64,000 bases of DNA from Mauremys mutica (taxonomy: Eukaryota; Chordata; Testudines; Geoemydidae). Below, piece by piece: positions 24,201-35,223 of this stretch. The notes below the pieces were generated by a model. It worked only from the letters and a program-made list of their open reading frames with translations. It did not search any database and was not told the origin of the DNA. The stretch lies in the NCBI RefSeq assembly GCF_020497125.1, contig NC_059072.1, positions 75,709,697 to 75,773,696 of the forward strand, in the 5' to 3' direction. Both the position numbers and the translations under genes were made by a program. The stretch's first letter is position 1. The number at the start of each line of letters is the position of its first letter.

Positions 24201-24655
24201 AGTGCAGGTTCCCACCCCCCCACCCCCCCCCAGGAACTTAACATGCCACTGTAGCCCATTAAAATTAGTTTACAATTGCAATATTATTATTATTATTATT
24301 GAAAGTGTTGGTTAACTTCAAGAGAAAAAGTCTTCAGTTGGGCAGAAAAAAATTGCTTCATGGTCCCTCCACTCTATACATTCACACACATTGTTATTTC
24401 CCATTCTAGCAGCCCCAGAAAGACCCTGTACTTTCTCTTGTGACATGTCAAAACTGAATTGTCTGTCAGGAACATCTAAATAGGCTATGGTAGTTAAGTA
24501 GCTGTGATTCAGCAGTATACCTTTTGGATCCAGATCAATCATTTCAATATGATCATCATCCAAATAATTTTCTCTGCATGCTTTGGAAGACATCACAGCT
24601 TTTAAGAGAAGAAAGAAAAGTTAAAACACAAATGCCATAAATCTCGTAACATATA
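21260..24655. other. Intronic sequence without a recognised element
   Basis: Largely unique-looking AT-rich sequence. It holds a C-rich run at 24210-24231 and an ATT microsatellite at 24281-24300. It is the longest repeat-poor stretch in the window except for 60797-64000. Confidence 0.5.
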
Positions 24656-24815
24656 TACAGTAACTCCTCACTTAACGTTGTAGTTATGTTCCTGAAAAAT
24701 GCGACTTTAAGCGAAACGATGTTAAGCGAATCCAATTTCCCCATAAGAATTAATGTAAATAGGGTGGGTTAGGTTCCAGGGAAATGTTTTTATCAGACCA
24801 AAAAAACTACACACA

Positions 24816-24846
<31 letters not shown>

Positions 24847-24847
24847 T
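24816..24847. repeat. CT microsatellite
   Basis: A nearly pure CT dinucleotide run with one G interruption, inside the Tigger-like element. Confidence 0.9.
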
Positions 24848-24963
24848 AAGTTTTAAACAATTTAATACTGTTCACAGCTATGATTGTGAAGCTTGGTTGA
24901 GGTGGTGAAGTTAGAGGGTGGAAGAGAGTGGGATATTTCCCAGGGAATGTCTTGCTGCTAAAT

Positions 24964-25181
24964 CAGTGGTTCTCAAACTTTTGTACTGGTGACCCATTTC
25001 ACATAGCAAGCCTCTGAGTGCGACCCCCCCATACATTAAAAATACTTTTTAGTATATTTAACACCATTATAAATGCTGGAGGCAAAGCAGGGTTTGGGGT
25101 GGAGGCTGACAGCTCGTGACCCCCCATGTAATAACCTCATGACCCCCTGAGGGGTCCTGACCCCCAGTTTGAGAACCCTTG
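24964..25181. mobile_element. hAT MITE nested in the Tigger-like element
   Basis: It begins CAGTGGTTCTCAAACTTTTG and ends CAGTTTGAGAACCCTTG, flanked by the perfect 8-bp duplication TGCTAAAT (24956-24963 and 25182-25189). Eight-base duplications with CA..TG ends define hAT insertions. At 218 bp it is non-coding, and because it is nested it is younger than its host element. Confidence 0.95.
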
Positions 25182-25989
25182 TGCTAAATGATGAACTATC
25201 ACTTGGCTGAGCCCTCAAGGGTTAATACATTGTTGTTAATGTAGCCTCACATTCTACAAGGCAGCAGGAACGGAGGGAGGGGAGATACACTTTGTGTGTG
25301 GGAGAGAAAGAGAGAGATGCACACTGCCCCTTTAAATAAGCTGACCCACTCTTAAGTGCATTGTCTTTTTAAGTGAATCAGGAAGTTGAGAGAGCAGCTG
25401 CTGCCCCAGGCTCTCTATGTCTCTCTCCTTCTGGCAGCTGCTGCACAGGGAATTTAGGGGAGCGGGGAGCTGATGGGGGGCTGCCGGTCCACTCTGGTTC
25501 CAAGCCCCCACCAGCTAACTGCAACAGGCTGCTCTTCCTGCAAGCAGTGGACAAAGCAGGCGGCTGCCAAAGGACCTTAGAGGGGAGCATTGCACAACTT
25601 TAAACGAGCATGTTCCCTAACTGATCAGCAATGTAACAAGGAAGCAACTTTAACCGGGACGACTTTAAGTGAGGAGTTACTGTAAATCAAACATCTCTCT
25701 CAAATAGGGATATGCTGTGTAGTAACAATGTTAAACAAATAATTCCATCTGAACCTGATTGCCTTGTGTTGAGGTAGAATTACAGCATTAGGGGATGAAA
25801 GGAAAGTTGTAGTCAGTTAGTTACTTTGTTTAATTTTGAACATATTTGAACATTTTGGGTTCAAATGTTCAATTCCAGCTCAAATGTCATTGGGGTTATG
25901 TTCATCTGGGAGAGGCAATGGCAGCACAGGCCTACGTGTGCACACACAAAGAGAGTAGACCAGCCATCCACTTAAAACCTGGCTAAATG

Positions 25990-27235
25990 ACAAAGGAAGC
26001 ACAATGATAAATGGCATTGTATCCAGTCAGGGCAGTAACAAAGAGGGATGCCATAGAGAGTGGTGCTGGGTCTGGCCTATTTAATAATTCTGTTAATGAT
26101 TTATAAAAAGAGAATAAAATGGTTAATAGAATTCATAGAACATTTTAAAATGGGAGGCATTGGAGATGCCAACAGGGACAGAGAAATAATAAAAACAGTA
26201 GCTCTCAAACTGACAAATATCAGCTTTGGGGGCCTTTTGAAACTCCTTTGCTGATGACAAAGATGAAGTATTTGGATAGTTTCTTGCTGTCTTTTTATTT
26301 CAATCCAGGATCTTAAGAGAGGAGCTTTCTTGTTTTTGTCCAGGAAACTCAAAAAACCGAGTGCCTCTCTGCACCTTGCATATCTACTTCATATTTGGTT
26401 TTGCCAAGTGTTTCATTAGTGTGCAGTCTATTGTATACAAATGAAACAAAAAATTGAAAGGGTACCAAAAACAAATGAGGACAATATCGAATTGCAAAGC
26501 AACCTGAAAAATATAGCAGTTTTGGCTGCAGGCAAGAGCTGTTCAGTGTTAATGAACATACAGATTTACAATATGAAATAGAAAATAAAGACAACACCAA
26601 GTAGCCTTACCTAGCACAGCTCAAGTGACTTTTCATCTGATCTCTTTAATGCTGTTATATTACTACTTGTATGTTAACCAAATGCTATTTGCAGGTATGT
26701 ATGACATTAGGATTGAGAGGTTAAGGAAGTAGTTCACTTGAGGTTCTTTAATTTATGGTCCATAATATAACCATTTTAGAACTACTGACCTAGATGGATT
26801 AGAAACACAGGTGGAAAGTAACAACATGTGATTCCTCTTGGAAAAATGCCAGCAAATATAGTGCATCGGGGGAAATACAAAACATATGTTCAATGGAAGG
26901 GAAGAATTTAGGGAAGCACTAATATTGAAAGAGGAATACACTTAGGGATGATAGTGGACAGTGAATTAGACATGAATTTATAATGTGATATAGTAGCAAA
27001 AATGTCCATTACAAATGTGTTCCATATACTAAATCATTTTGTTACGGAGTAAGGAGGTGCTAAATCTTTATTGTATGGCTCTTGTACCACTAGACCAGGA
27101 AAATTATATTCACTTCTGGGAGCCTCATGGGAAAGTTGCAGAAAAACTGTAGGGAGACCAGAGAAGAGCAACAAAAATGGTCATGGGCAAGAGGGATTGA
27201 TTTGATGAAGACTGGGAAATAGCTGAAAGTGTGTA
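25990..27235 (+). mobile_element. Old CR1-like LINE remnants, broken
   Basis: Scattered + strand words resemble the CR1 reverse transcriptase and 3' region. GTGCTGGGTCTGGCCTATTT with TCTGTTAATGATTTA lies near 26062-26103 (compare the FINDL region). Others are TAGGGATGATAGTGGACAGTG near 26944 and GACCAGAGAAGAGCAACAAAA near 27158. The middle (26250-26750) does not align in my reading and may be another insertion. This is a low-identity relic with uncertain limits. Confidence 0.5.
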
Positions 27236-28612
27236 CAGTAATTCCATTTATTAACTTATTGATTCCCCTCAAAAAGTTGCTATTATCCAGAAGTTGCCAA
27301 TAAATGAGAGGCACTGTTTTTAGGAGGATACATAGAAATAGGAGTACGGAACAATGATACGTTGTACAGGACAGTGGTTATGAATTGTTTAACTTTCAAT
27401 TGAATACAATGTACTAAAGAAGAAAAACAATGTGACACACTGTATTGGATACACTACACAATGCTTAGAGCAAATTTAGGAAATCTCAGCTTGTTATGTG
27501 TCTCAGACTACAGCAGCACACAATTTTATGAAGAAAAAGCATTTAAAAAGCAGCAAAGAAAACTTATAAAACACTTACATTGCAATGTCTCTGTATGGTG
27601 AACATTACTAAGAGCTCCTCATGAGTCCCAGGGTACGTCTACACTACCTGCCAGATTGGTGGGTAGTAATCGATCTGTGGGGGATCAATTTATTGCGTCT
27701 CGTCTAGACGTGATAAATCGATCCCCGAACGCGCTCCCTGTCGACTCCGGAACTCCACTGCTGCGAGAAGCGGAAGCGGAGTCAACGGGGAGGGGGAGGG
27801 GGGCGGCAGCCATCGATCTTGCGCCGCCAGGACGTGAAGTAAGTCAATCTAAGTCGATCTAAGATATGTCAACTTCAGCCTCGCTATTCTCATAGCTGAA
27901 GTTGTGTATCTTAGATCAGTCCCCTCCCCCACCCAGTGTAGACCAGGCCCTACAGAATAAAGCAGCATAAGATCCCCCCCATTGTTTAAAAAGATAAAAA
28001 AAATACCTATAAGAATAAAATTTGTCCACTGTTGTCTGTTTTTTACAGTTTGCCACTTCCATATGTAAATCCGCCTCAGTTTTGCACACAGTCCCGTAAC
28101 TGTTCTCAAAGTCAGAATTCTGGAATAGCCTGTGGAAAATGTCCACTCTACGAGCTGTTCTGTAAGCAAAGGTTCAGTGCACTATCCTCTTGTGACTCAC
28201 AAGCCTGTAAGTGTTTTACAGCCACTACCATCTCCAGAAGCTCAGCATTAGAGTTCATCTTAAGTCTCTAAATGACTGTCAAACTCAACAATGGCCTCAA
28301 ATTCCTCTGCTGTTAGATTTTCTTGAAATTGAAACATTGGCCAACACATCAGTGTTCACAAGGCCAGCACTTGTTGATGACAACACTCCCTTTTTGAAGT
28401 AGTTTGAAATAAGTCTTTGAGAACAGCAGCCCATACCTCCTTAGTGAGATGAAGTGCATCAATCTAAATTGTGTTTTTGGTAACATCCACTGCTTGTAGG
28501 TGTGGTTCAGCATCCAGAGAGGGGTTGGTGGGTGCATTAAGATGAGCATGATCTTTGAAGTTTTTGGTCACACCCATGTCCACTGGCTGCATGACTGAAG
28601 TTGTGTTTGAAG
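27236..28612 (-). mobile_element. Tigger/pogo-like transposon relic
   Basis: The left end reads ACAGTAATTCCATTTATTAA, then TTATCCAGAAGTTGCCAAT, like a Tigger terminus. From about 28612 to 27990 on the minus strand run pieces similar to the C-terminal half of pogo/Tigger transposases. They start with NTTSVMQPVDMGVTKNFKDH (about 28540-28600) and continue with an LHLTKEVWAA-type segment. The body is interrupted by a GC-rich MITE at 27630-27951. The right end is obscured by a hAT piece from about 28614. Confidence 0.6.
27630..27951. mobile_element. GC-rich MITE with GTCTACACT-type ends
   Basis: It begins AGGGTACGTCTACACTACC and ends CCAGTGTAGACCAGGCCCT, imperfect inverted ends. The inside has GATAAATCGATCCCCGAACG, GTCGACTCCGGAACTCCACT and a paired CTAAGTCGATCTAAGATATG block. 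It is CpG-rich against an AT-rich background. The ends resemble the Harbinger-type element at 7547, but I cannot see a clean duplication. Confidence 0.7.
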
Positions 28613-28664
28613 TAGGGCTGTCTATTAATCTATTAATTGCAGTTTTAATCACACTGTTAAACAA
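28349..28664 (-). pseudogene. Tigger/pogo transposase fragment
   Basis: The minus-strand peptide has SNTTSVMQPVDMGVTKNFKD, matching in pattern the P-N-x-T-x-x-x-Q-P-x-D-x-G-V block that follows the DDE catalytic core in pogo/CENP-B-like transposases. A following frame has ALHLTKEVWAAVLKDLF across a frameshift or stop. The catalytic core itself is not visible. The fragment is dead, with no sign of domestication. Confidence 0.6.
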
Positions 28665-29138
28665 TAATAGAATACCAATTTAAATGTATTATAAATATTT
28701 TGGATGTTTTTCTACATTTTCATATATATGGATTTCAGTTACAACATAGAATACAAAGTATACAGTGCTCACTTTATATTATTTTTATGACAAATATTTG
28801 CACTATAAAAAGATAAACAAAATATATAGTATGAGGTAAATTGAAAAATACAGGCATTGTAGTGTAATCTATTTACCATGAAAGTACAACTTACAAGAGT
28901 ACATTTTGTTTTGTTATTGAGTGGAGTTATGTTAAAAAAGTAAAACTTTAGAGCCTACAAGTTGAAACATGAAAGGGCATACGAATGTTTGGCATATCTG
29001 GCAAGTAAATACCTTGCAACGCCAGTTCTCACTTTCAGGTGACATTATAAATAAGAAGCAGAGAGCATTATCTCCCGTAAATATAAACAAACTTGTTTGT
29101 CTTAGGGATTGGCTGAACAAGAAGTAGGACTGAGTGCA
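28614..29138. mobile_element. hAT transposon fragment (single arm)
   Basis: It starts AGGGCTGTCTATTAATC and carries the same subterminal words as the element at 54581-56202 (TTTTGGATGTTTTTCTACA, ATAGAATACAAAGTATACAG). It runs into a decayed piece of the hAT C-terminal dimerisation domain (TTCTCACTTTCAGGTGACAT ... TTGGCTGAACAAGAAGTAGG). The second inverted arm is missing. Confidence 0.7.
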
Positions 29139-29139
29139 C

Positions 29140-29440
29140 TTACATTAGGTGAATTGAATGGAGAGCAATCATATCTCCTTTCAACCTTTATTTTGCTACA
29201 CTAAAAAACCCAAGGTGTTTTAGTCTCCTCTTGTATTTCCCTGATCATCCTAGTAGCCTTTCTCTGCACCAGTTCCAGGTTTACATTTAGCTTTCTTAAA
29301 TGTAGGTGACCAGAAACATACACAGTATTCCAAAGGAGGTCTTACCAGTTGTCAGTTACTTGGCATAAATACTTCTCTATCTCTACTGGAAATTCCTCAC
29401 CTGATACATTATTAGAAGAATACTCTTGCACAGTACAAAT
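29140..29440 (-). mobile_element. CR1 LINE fragment, 3' part
   Basis: On the + strand it reads AGCAATCATATCTCCTTTCA, then TCATCCTAGTAGCCTTTCTC, TGCACCAGTTCCAGG and CTCTACTGGAAATTCCTCAC. This is the reverse complement of the CR1 C-terminal coding region, also present at about 37300-37560. It is truncated at both sides. Confidence 0.8.
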
Positions 29441-30268
29441 TTAAAACAGCCATTTCCACCTGCACTCCTGAAGTTTCATTTAAAACAACAAAACATGAAG
29501 TGTTATGGGACGTGACTGCTTTTGTTCACTTTTTTTGACATGAATGGTGACATTGTAAGAATGAAAATTTCAGAAAGTTGTCCGAATATTTAATAGCCAT
29601 TAACATTTCAGTATTGGGGGAAAAAAAAGTATGAAAAGCAGTCTTTCAAATTGGCTATGTACCCCTACTGAGTCTGATAAACTGTGAGATGCTTTGCTGA
29701 TTAAACTGAATGCTTTGTGTGTCTTGTCTCATGGAGCAATGGAAACTTTTGGTACAAAGAATCATTTGAAAAAAACCTATTCAATCCATCACATTTTTAT
29801 TGTTGCCTATTATTTAGCTAAATGTTATAGCAGCAACTGATTGGGAAAGTGTAGGCGTCTCTAAGTGCCACCAGACTTTGGAGTTTCTAGAGTAAGATGC
29901 AGAGCTTTCAGCATATTTTAACATCTTCACTATGTGTCTCTGGAAAAATGCCAGCTGTCAGGAGGATGAACTGCCATTCTCTTCCTCTCTTATCTCCCCC
30001 CTCCCCCCACACACAGTTAAGGGTCTTCATAAAATGATATGGGGGAAGCAGAACTTGCATTGGAAAATTAGGAATTCCTCCTTCCTTTCCCCCCCACCAT
30101 GCACACTTCAAAAGGAAAATGTTGTCCTTCCAAAAGAATAAATTTGCATTGCATTTTTAACATCTGTCTCCTGACAGGTATTTTTATGTACTGCAATTTG
30201 TATGAAACCACTTAAAATCAAACTTGTCAGTCAAAAGGTAAAAGTACTAATGAAAGTCATTTGATCAG
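29441..30268. other. Intronic sequence without a recognised element
   Basis: No gene seen. It contains a CCCCCCTCCCCCCACACACA run at about 29996-30015. Confidence 0.45.
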
Positions 30269-30270
30269 TA

Positions 30271-30458
30271 CACCTCTACCCTGATATAACACTGTCCTCG
30301 GGAGCCAAAAAATCTTACCCCATTATAGGTGAAACTGCATTATATTGAACTTGCTTTGATCCACCGGAGTGCGCAGCCCCGCCCCCCTGGAGCACTGCTT
30401 TACCGCATTATATCTGAATTTGTGTTATATCGGGTCACGTTATATCGGAGTAGAGGTG
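30271..30458. mobile_element. TA-flanked MITE (GATATAAC family), copy 1
   Basis: The ends CACCTCTACCCTGATATAAC and CGTTATATCGGAGTAGAGGTG pair as inverted repeats with few mismatches. TA flanks both sides (30269-30270 and 30459-30460). It is 188 bp and non-coding. TA duplication fits Tc1/mariner. A second copy lies at 35011-35205 in the opposite orientation. Confidence 0.88.
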
Positions 30459-30460
30459 TA

Positions 30461-30911
30461 TATTGATAAAGCAGTCTTCATACCCTAGTGCTTTTCAGTT
30501 ACAAAACAACAATAAAACTCCTTGAGACCCCCATCACTAAGATGGCTTAGGAAAAAGCTAATGTAAAAAGATGAGGCTTAAATGTTAATGGTGTCAGCTT
30601 AAGACTTAACTGAACAGATGTCTGCTAGAAGCACATTCCAGTCTTGAACCAATAAAAGTACAATCTCTTCTGTCCAGTATTTCCAGGTAGTACCTGAATA
30701 ACTGCCAGAACTGTGGTATAATAGATCGTAGAGCCCACTTGGGGAACATAGCAGTGCATAAGGGTCACACAACTATGGATGGGGGAGTGGGGAAACAGAA
30801 GGCTGTGAAAGGGACCAATAAATTTTTAAAATTGTAGTGCATGGTATCCAGCAATGAGACTCATGAATTGGGAGTGGTGTAGAAAAAGACCTCTAGGTGA
30901 TAATCATGGCA
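30461..30911. other. Intronic sequence, possible old repeat
   Basis: The stretch around 30590-30870 (TCTGCTAGAAGCACATTCCA and following) has the feel of an old dispersed repeat. I cannot assign it to a family. Confidence 0.3.
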
Positions 30912-30919
30912 GTTACAGC

Positions 30920-31236
30920 CAGGGCCACCCATGGTGGGGGCGGCAAGTGGGGCAATTTGCCCCGGGCCCCTTTGTTTTTCGGGGCCCCTGGAGCGGGGTC
31001 CTTCACTCGCTCCGGGGGGCCCTGGAAAACTCTTGCAGGGCCTGGGCCCCCGGAGCTTCTTCCGCTCTGGGTCTTCGGCGGCAATTTGGCGGCAGGGGGC
31101 CCCCTCCGCGGGTCTTCGGGAGACTTCGGTGGCGGGTCCCGGAGCGGAAGGACCCCCCGCTGCCGAATTACTGCCGAAGCGGGGGGCCCCCCATCGCCGA
31201 AGACCCCAGGCCCCCTGAATCCTCTGGGCGGCCCTG
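30920..31236. mobile_element. GC-rich hAT MITE
   Basis: It begins CAGGGCCACCC and ends GGGCGGCCCTG, flanked by the perfect 8-bp duplication GTTACAGC (30912-30919 and 31237-31244). At 317 bp it is very G+C-rich, with multiple CCGAAG / CTTCGG palindromic words. Long open frames across it are by-products of GC content, not genes. Confidence 0.95.
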
Positions 31237-31244
31237 GTTACAGC

Positions 31245-33719
31245 AGCATGGATATTTTGGATAAACTTCAGCCAAAGTCAAACAAAGGTTTAATAAAATA
31301 TTTGCAGGTATGCAAATAACTTAAACTAGGTAAAGAAGGTAAAACTTAAACTTTGCACCTTGAAAATGGAAATGATGCAAAATGAGTGCTCATGAAATCT
31401 CTGCCAGTTACAATAGTACAGTAGGTTAGTGCCACTAGTTTTTTCTTCTTCGTATATTTGAGTTCAAATTCCATTTTATGTTATGAACAAAAATTAATTT
31501 AATGATCTGTTCTTGCTAGTATTAATTTGGGTATTATATATCATAACCTTACACATTTTAGTATGATTAGTTGTCTTGGGACTCTAAACTCAATTGAAAT
31601 AAGAAAATATTGGTAATAAATCCCCCCTAGAAGTAACTTGAATAAACAGAGCATGACTCCCAAGAACAACTTGTTTCTAGAGTTTACAACTCTAAAAATT
31701 GTCTGGGAGGAAATTTAGTGCATGTATATAGCACTACAGCACACATCTTTTTTTAGAAGAAATGTAAAATAAGTTTGGTGTTCTTAAATTACAGTGTAAA
31801 ATTACCAACTTAACTGGCTTTTGGCTGTGTGATGCTATAAACTAGGGGGTTTTATTTATTATTTTTTATTTTGCTAAATGTCCCTTCCCTCTTCACCCTC
31901 TTTATCCATAGATCGGGGCATACTTTTACATGTTCACACTTCCAGGACAATGGCACACAGAAATCTCTAAGTACACTCTAGATAGCCCCTGAGATTTTAA
32001 AATAGGATTTCAGAGAGTCAATTTTTCCCCCTTTCTTACTCTCTCTGTGTGAGACATACTTCTGAATGGGGCGGAGTACCAGCTCATTTGCATACCTCCC
32101 TGCACACACACAAACTTAGATTAACATGGATCACCTTCCTGGGAAGACAGGTTTTCTTCTCTGAACCTTCTTACAGTACTCTGTAAAGGACCAGATAAAC
32201 AAGAGTTGCTAACATAGTAATGCAACCTGAGTGGGCTATAAGACACTGCTCTCCCTGACCATATCAAAGAATGGGAGACTTCTCCAGAGAATTAGACCCT
32301 AATCTTGCACATGATGATGAATTTTGCTGATGCAAAATCATAGAACCAGGTGGCTTTTTCAAAAATTGATTTTTCAGGAGTGTTCATTATGTACACTAAT
32401 TATTTTCAGCTAAAACCAAAAGGAGACCAATGTTTTAATGGTCTAAAAATTCGCTCTGTGCTCTGCTGACTTTGTTTGGCATTTTAGATCTGTAATATGT
32501 AAATACATTCTAATAGATTCTGTATTAATATCTACACAGATGTCTGGCAAGGAGCTTTTAAGGGGTGAATGTCAAGAATGATGCACAACTGATTCTGTTT
32601 CCTACACTGCTTTTAGTAGTCAATACAGTTTGTGCTGGTGAGAACAAGAGGGCAAATAAATGAACTATGGTTCAACAGGACATGCATTAAATATCTCCAT
32701 TAGACCATCTTGTTTTGTTTTTTTTTTTTCAATAGCTCATCGCTTACCCATTTGTTTTGTCTGCTTTGGTTGCAAAAATTTTAGAGCAGGGACCATATCT
32801 TCTTTTTTTGTTTGTGTGTGCAGTGCCTGGATCACTGAGGAATGCTATACTAGTAAAAACAGCTATATTTTAACATAAATGGAGTGGGGGCAAAGTGCTA
32901 TCAAATTATTTCAATTCTTCTCTAGTTAGCAGCTAAAGTCTTAGAAATATTACTGTATCCATTTTAAACATCCTCAGCTTTAGCATTTATTAACCAGTAG
33001 CAGCAAGTGATCATTCTTCTTTTTTATTTATAGTGCTAGAGTCCTCCTTGAGGAATGAACCTAACTAGTATATCTAGTCATCTTTCCGCACACCTATCTA
33101 AATGTTTATCTTGAGGAAGTCTTTCATGTTTTTTCAGTTCTGGAAGTTTGAACTGCTGTTTGACCACTCAGCCAATTATCTCAATTAATCACTTGTCACT
33201 AGTCTGATCAAGATTAGGTTTGTAGGCTTTCCAAAACTGTTTATAGAGCTTCTTAAAGCTGGTAACATTGTTTAAAATTTTCTTTAAAGAAAAATGGCCT
33301 CTGATGTGGAAACTTTAATTCTTTAAGATCCAGGTTTCTGACCAAATGTCCTCCATTTCTTGTTTTGTTTTTGAAACTCAAAACAACAAAAACTTTTAAA
33401 ATCTGGGTTGATGCTTTTTGCAGGAAATCATTATTGAAATGTTTTACTGTTTTCCATGATGTTTTATAAGGAAGGCATAATATGCTAGGCTTATAAAATG
33501 ATATAACATGTTATTGCAAATATGCTGTAGTCATAACAGGGAGTAGCATGTACATTTTACTAGTTAGTGAATATTTGTGTATTTTGGATGGCAGTCTGAA
33601 CTTTGGCACAAAAATCTGGCAATCTCTCTGCTTTGGACTCTTGGGAATACCAATTAGCATCTTATGTTACTCAAGTCTATCCTTCAATACAAGTTTATCA
33701 GTATATTAATTTCTCAGTC
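31245..33719. other. Intronic sequence without a recognised element
   Basis: AT-rich and apparently unique. It has T runs near 31750, 31860 and 32720. I recognise no gene or ncRNA. Confidence 0.5.
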
Positions 33720-33865
33720 ACTGTGCATTTAGAAGGAGTAAGATGTCTTGGGATCCAGGAACTGGACTCTGACACACAGTCTGTGTGACCTTGAGAAAAT
33801 CACTTAGTCTCTCTGTGCCTCAGCTCCTCCCTATCTGTCAAATAAGGATAATAGTTCTTTCTTGG
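33720..33865 (+). repeat. MIR/CORE-SINE-like element, copy 1 of a tandem pair
   Basis: It contains GTGTGACCTTGAGAAAATCA, CTTAGTCTCTCTGTGCCTCA and CTGTCAAATAAGGATAATAG, the MIR core. A relic of the B-box side precedes it. Confidence 0.75.
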
Positions 33866-33879
33866 AAGGAAAGATGATT

Positions 33880-34060
33880 TTATGGTTAGGACACTGGAGT
33901 AGGACTCAGGAAATCAGAGGTCACTTCTAGCCTTGAGACAGATTCCCTGTGTGGCCTTGGCAAGTCACTTTTTGTGCCTCAGTTCTTCATCTGTAAAATG
34001 GGGATAATACATCCCTGTCTGTAGAATGGGGGGAGAGGACTTGTCCAGAGAGATTGTTTT
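33880..34060 (+). repeat. MIR/CORE-SINE-like element, copy 2 of a tandem pair
   Basis: It begins with a tRNA-like TGGTTAGGACACTGGAGTAG. The core follows: GTGTGGCCTTGGCAAGTCAC, GTGCCTCAGTTCTTCATCTG and TAAAATGGGGATAATA. It has the same orientation as the neighbouring copy. Confidence 0.8.
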
Positions 34061-34835
34061 CCAGTGGTCATGTTAGCATAAATTTACTAGTATTTGAGAC
34101 GCACCAATATTACAGCCACAGGACCTACAGGTATATCAATTTCTAGTGTGAGAAGTGGAAAGAAGCAGGACTGTCAGTGAATGGAAATGTAGTATAAAAT
34201 CTTGCATTTGGAAGGAATGGTTGGGCAGTTGTTCAGGGGGAATAGTATAGTTTTCAAGATGCTATCAATTTTGAAAATCCTTTTAATTAGACCTTGAATT
34301 GTAGGTTTTCCAAGTGAGTTTTAAAGGAAAGAAAGAACATATGGAATATCAGCCTTCACATATTTAAGAATCTGCATCAAGAACACAGTCCAGCAGTTTT
34401 TGAATACAACTGCCAACTAAATATAAGTGATGCACTTCTCCCTCTTGGTTTTATAATGGATGTTAAAGTTATTGAACTTTAATCAGCACTGTCAAAAAAA
34501 TCACAGTAAAGAAGAAGGTTGCAGTCTAGTGGATGCATGATTTATAGTATATACCCACAAATATATCATTGTAAAAAGTGCAACTACCACTGAGTCATTA
34601 GTAAAGTTTAGTGAGAAAACAATAGTGGTGTTAACATATAGATTTCATAACTTAGGGAAGAGATTGCTGCACTATTAAATGATAATGAGGTCACTGCCTT
34701 CATACATGGTCTGCAGGGCGAGATGTCATGGCAGCACTTATACCCATTTTATGTGAATAACACTATTAATATGTCCTGAAGTTGGTACAGACAGTTCACT
34801 GCTGCAAAGCTAGTTTGGCACGAGAGAGGATTTCT
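34061..34835. other. Intronic sequence without a recognised element
   Basis: I see nothing to annotate apart from short AT-rich runs. Confidence 0.45.
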
Positions 34836-34847
34836 CTTAACTATAGT

Positions 34848-35223
34848 TTTCAAAATGGTGGCCATGTTAGTCTGTATCAGCAAAAAGAACGAGGAATATT
34901 TGTGGCACCTTAGAGACTAACAAATTTATTTGGGCATAAGCTTCCATGGGCTAAAACCCATGAAAGCTTCTGCCCAAATAAATTTGTTAGTCTCTAAGGT
35001 GCCACAAGTCCACCTCTACCCCAGTATAACATGACCCGATATAACACGAATTCGGATATAACAAGGTAAAGCAGTGCTTGGGGGGGGGAGGGGGCGGAGC
35101 TGAGCACTCCAGTGGATCAAAGCAAGTTTGATATAACGCTGTTTCACCTATAATGCGGTAAGATTTTTTGGCTCCCAAGGACAGCGTTATATAGGGGTAG
35201 AGGTGTACTCCTCATACTTTTTG
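34848..35223. mobile_element. Second Penelope-like palindrome, tails only, with a nested MITE
   Basis: The left arm (rc) reads TTGTGGCACCTTAGAGACTA and continues ACAAATTTATTTGGGCATAA. The right arm reads CCCAAATAAATTTGTTAGTC and TCTAAGGTGCCACAAG. They face each other tail-outward. The unit is flanked by a 12-bp duplication, CTTAACTATAGT (34836-34847 and 35224-35235). Without the nested MITE (35011-35205) the unit is about 180 bp. The right arm ends at CTTTTTGC. The left arm goes on with an extra tail (GGCCATGTTAGTCTGTATCA). The tail sequence differs from the element at 11311, but the plan is the same. No coding part remains. Confidence 0.85.
35011..35205. mobile_element. TA-flanked MITE (GATATAAC family), copy 2, nested in the PLE palindrome
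   Basis: It begins CACCTCTACCCCAGTATAAC and ends ATAGGGGTAGAGGTG. The right flank is TA (35206-35207). The left flank is TC, best explained as a mutated TA, because removing the element restores the expected CCACAAGTACTCCTC of the host tail. Orientation is opposite to the copy at 30271. Confidence 0.88.

Larger units (their letters stand above)
24658..25682. mobile_element. Tigger/mariner-type non-autonomous transposon, TA duplication
   Basis: The ends CAGTAACTCCTCACTTAA and TTAAGTGAGGAGTTACTG are perfect 18-bp inverted repeats, flanked by TA (24656-24657 and 25683-25684). Next to the left end is the subterminal AATGCGACTTTAAGCGAAAC block. The right side carries AACTTTAACCGGGACGACTT. At 1025 bp including a nested hAT, it has no transposase frame. 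A CT microsatellite lies at 24816-24847. TA duplication and CAGT ends fit Tc1/mariner (Tigger-like). Confidence 0.9.

Noticed and set aside
24816..24847. Regulatory CT element
   Set aside because: It lies inside a transposon and is a plain microsatellite.
30854..31319. Frames of 95-140 codons
   Set aside because: They lie across a hAT MITE with exact 8-bp duplication and come from its GC-rich interior.
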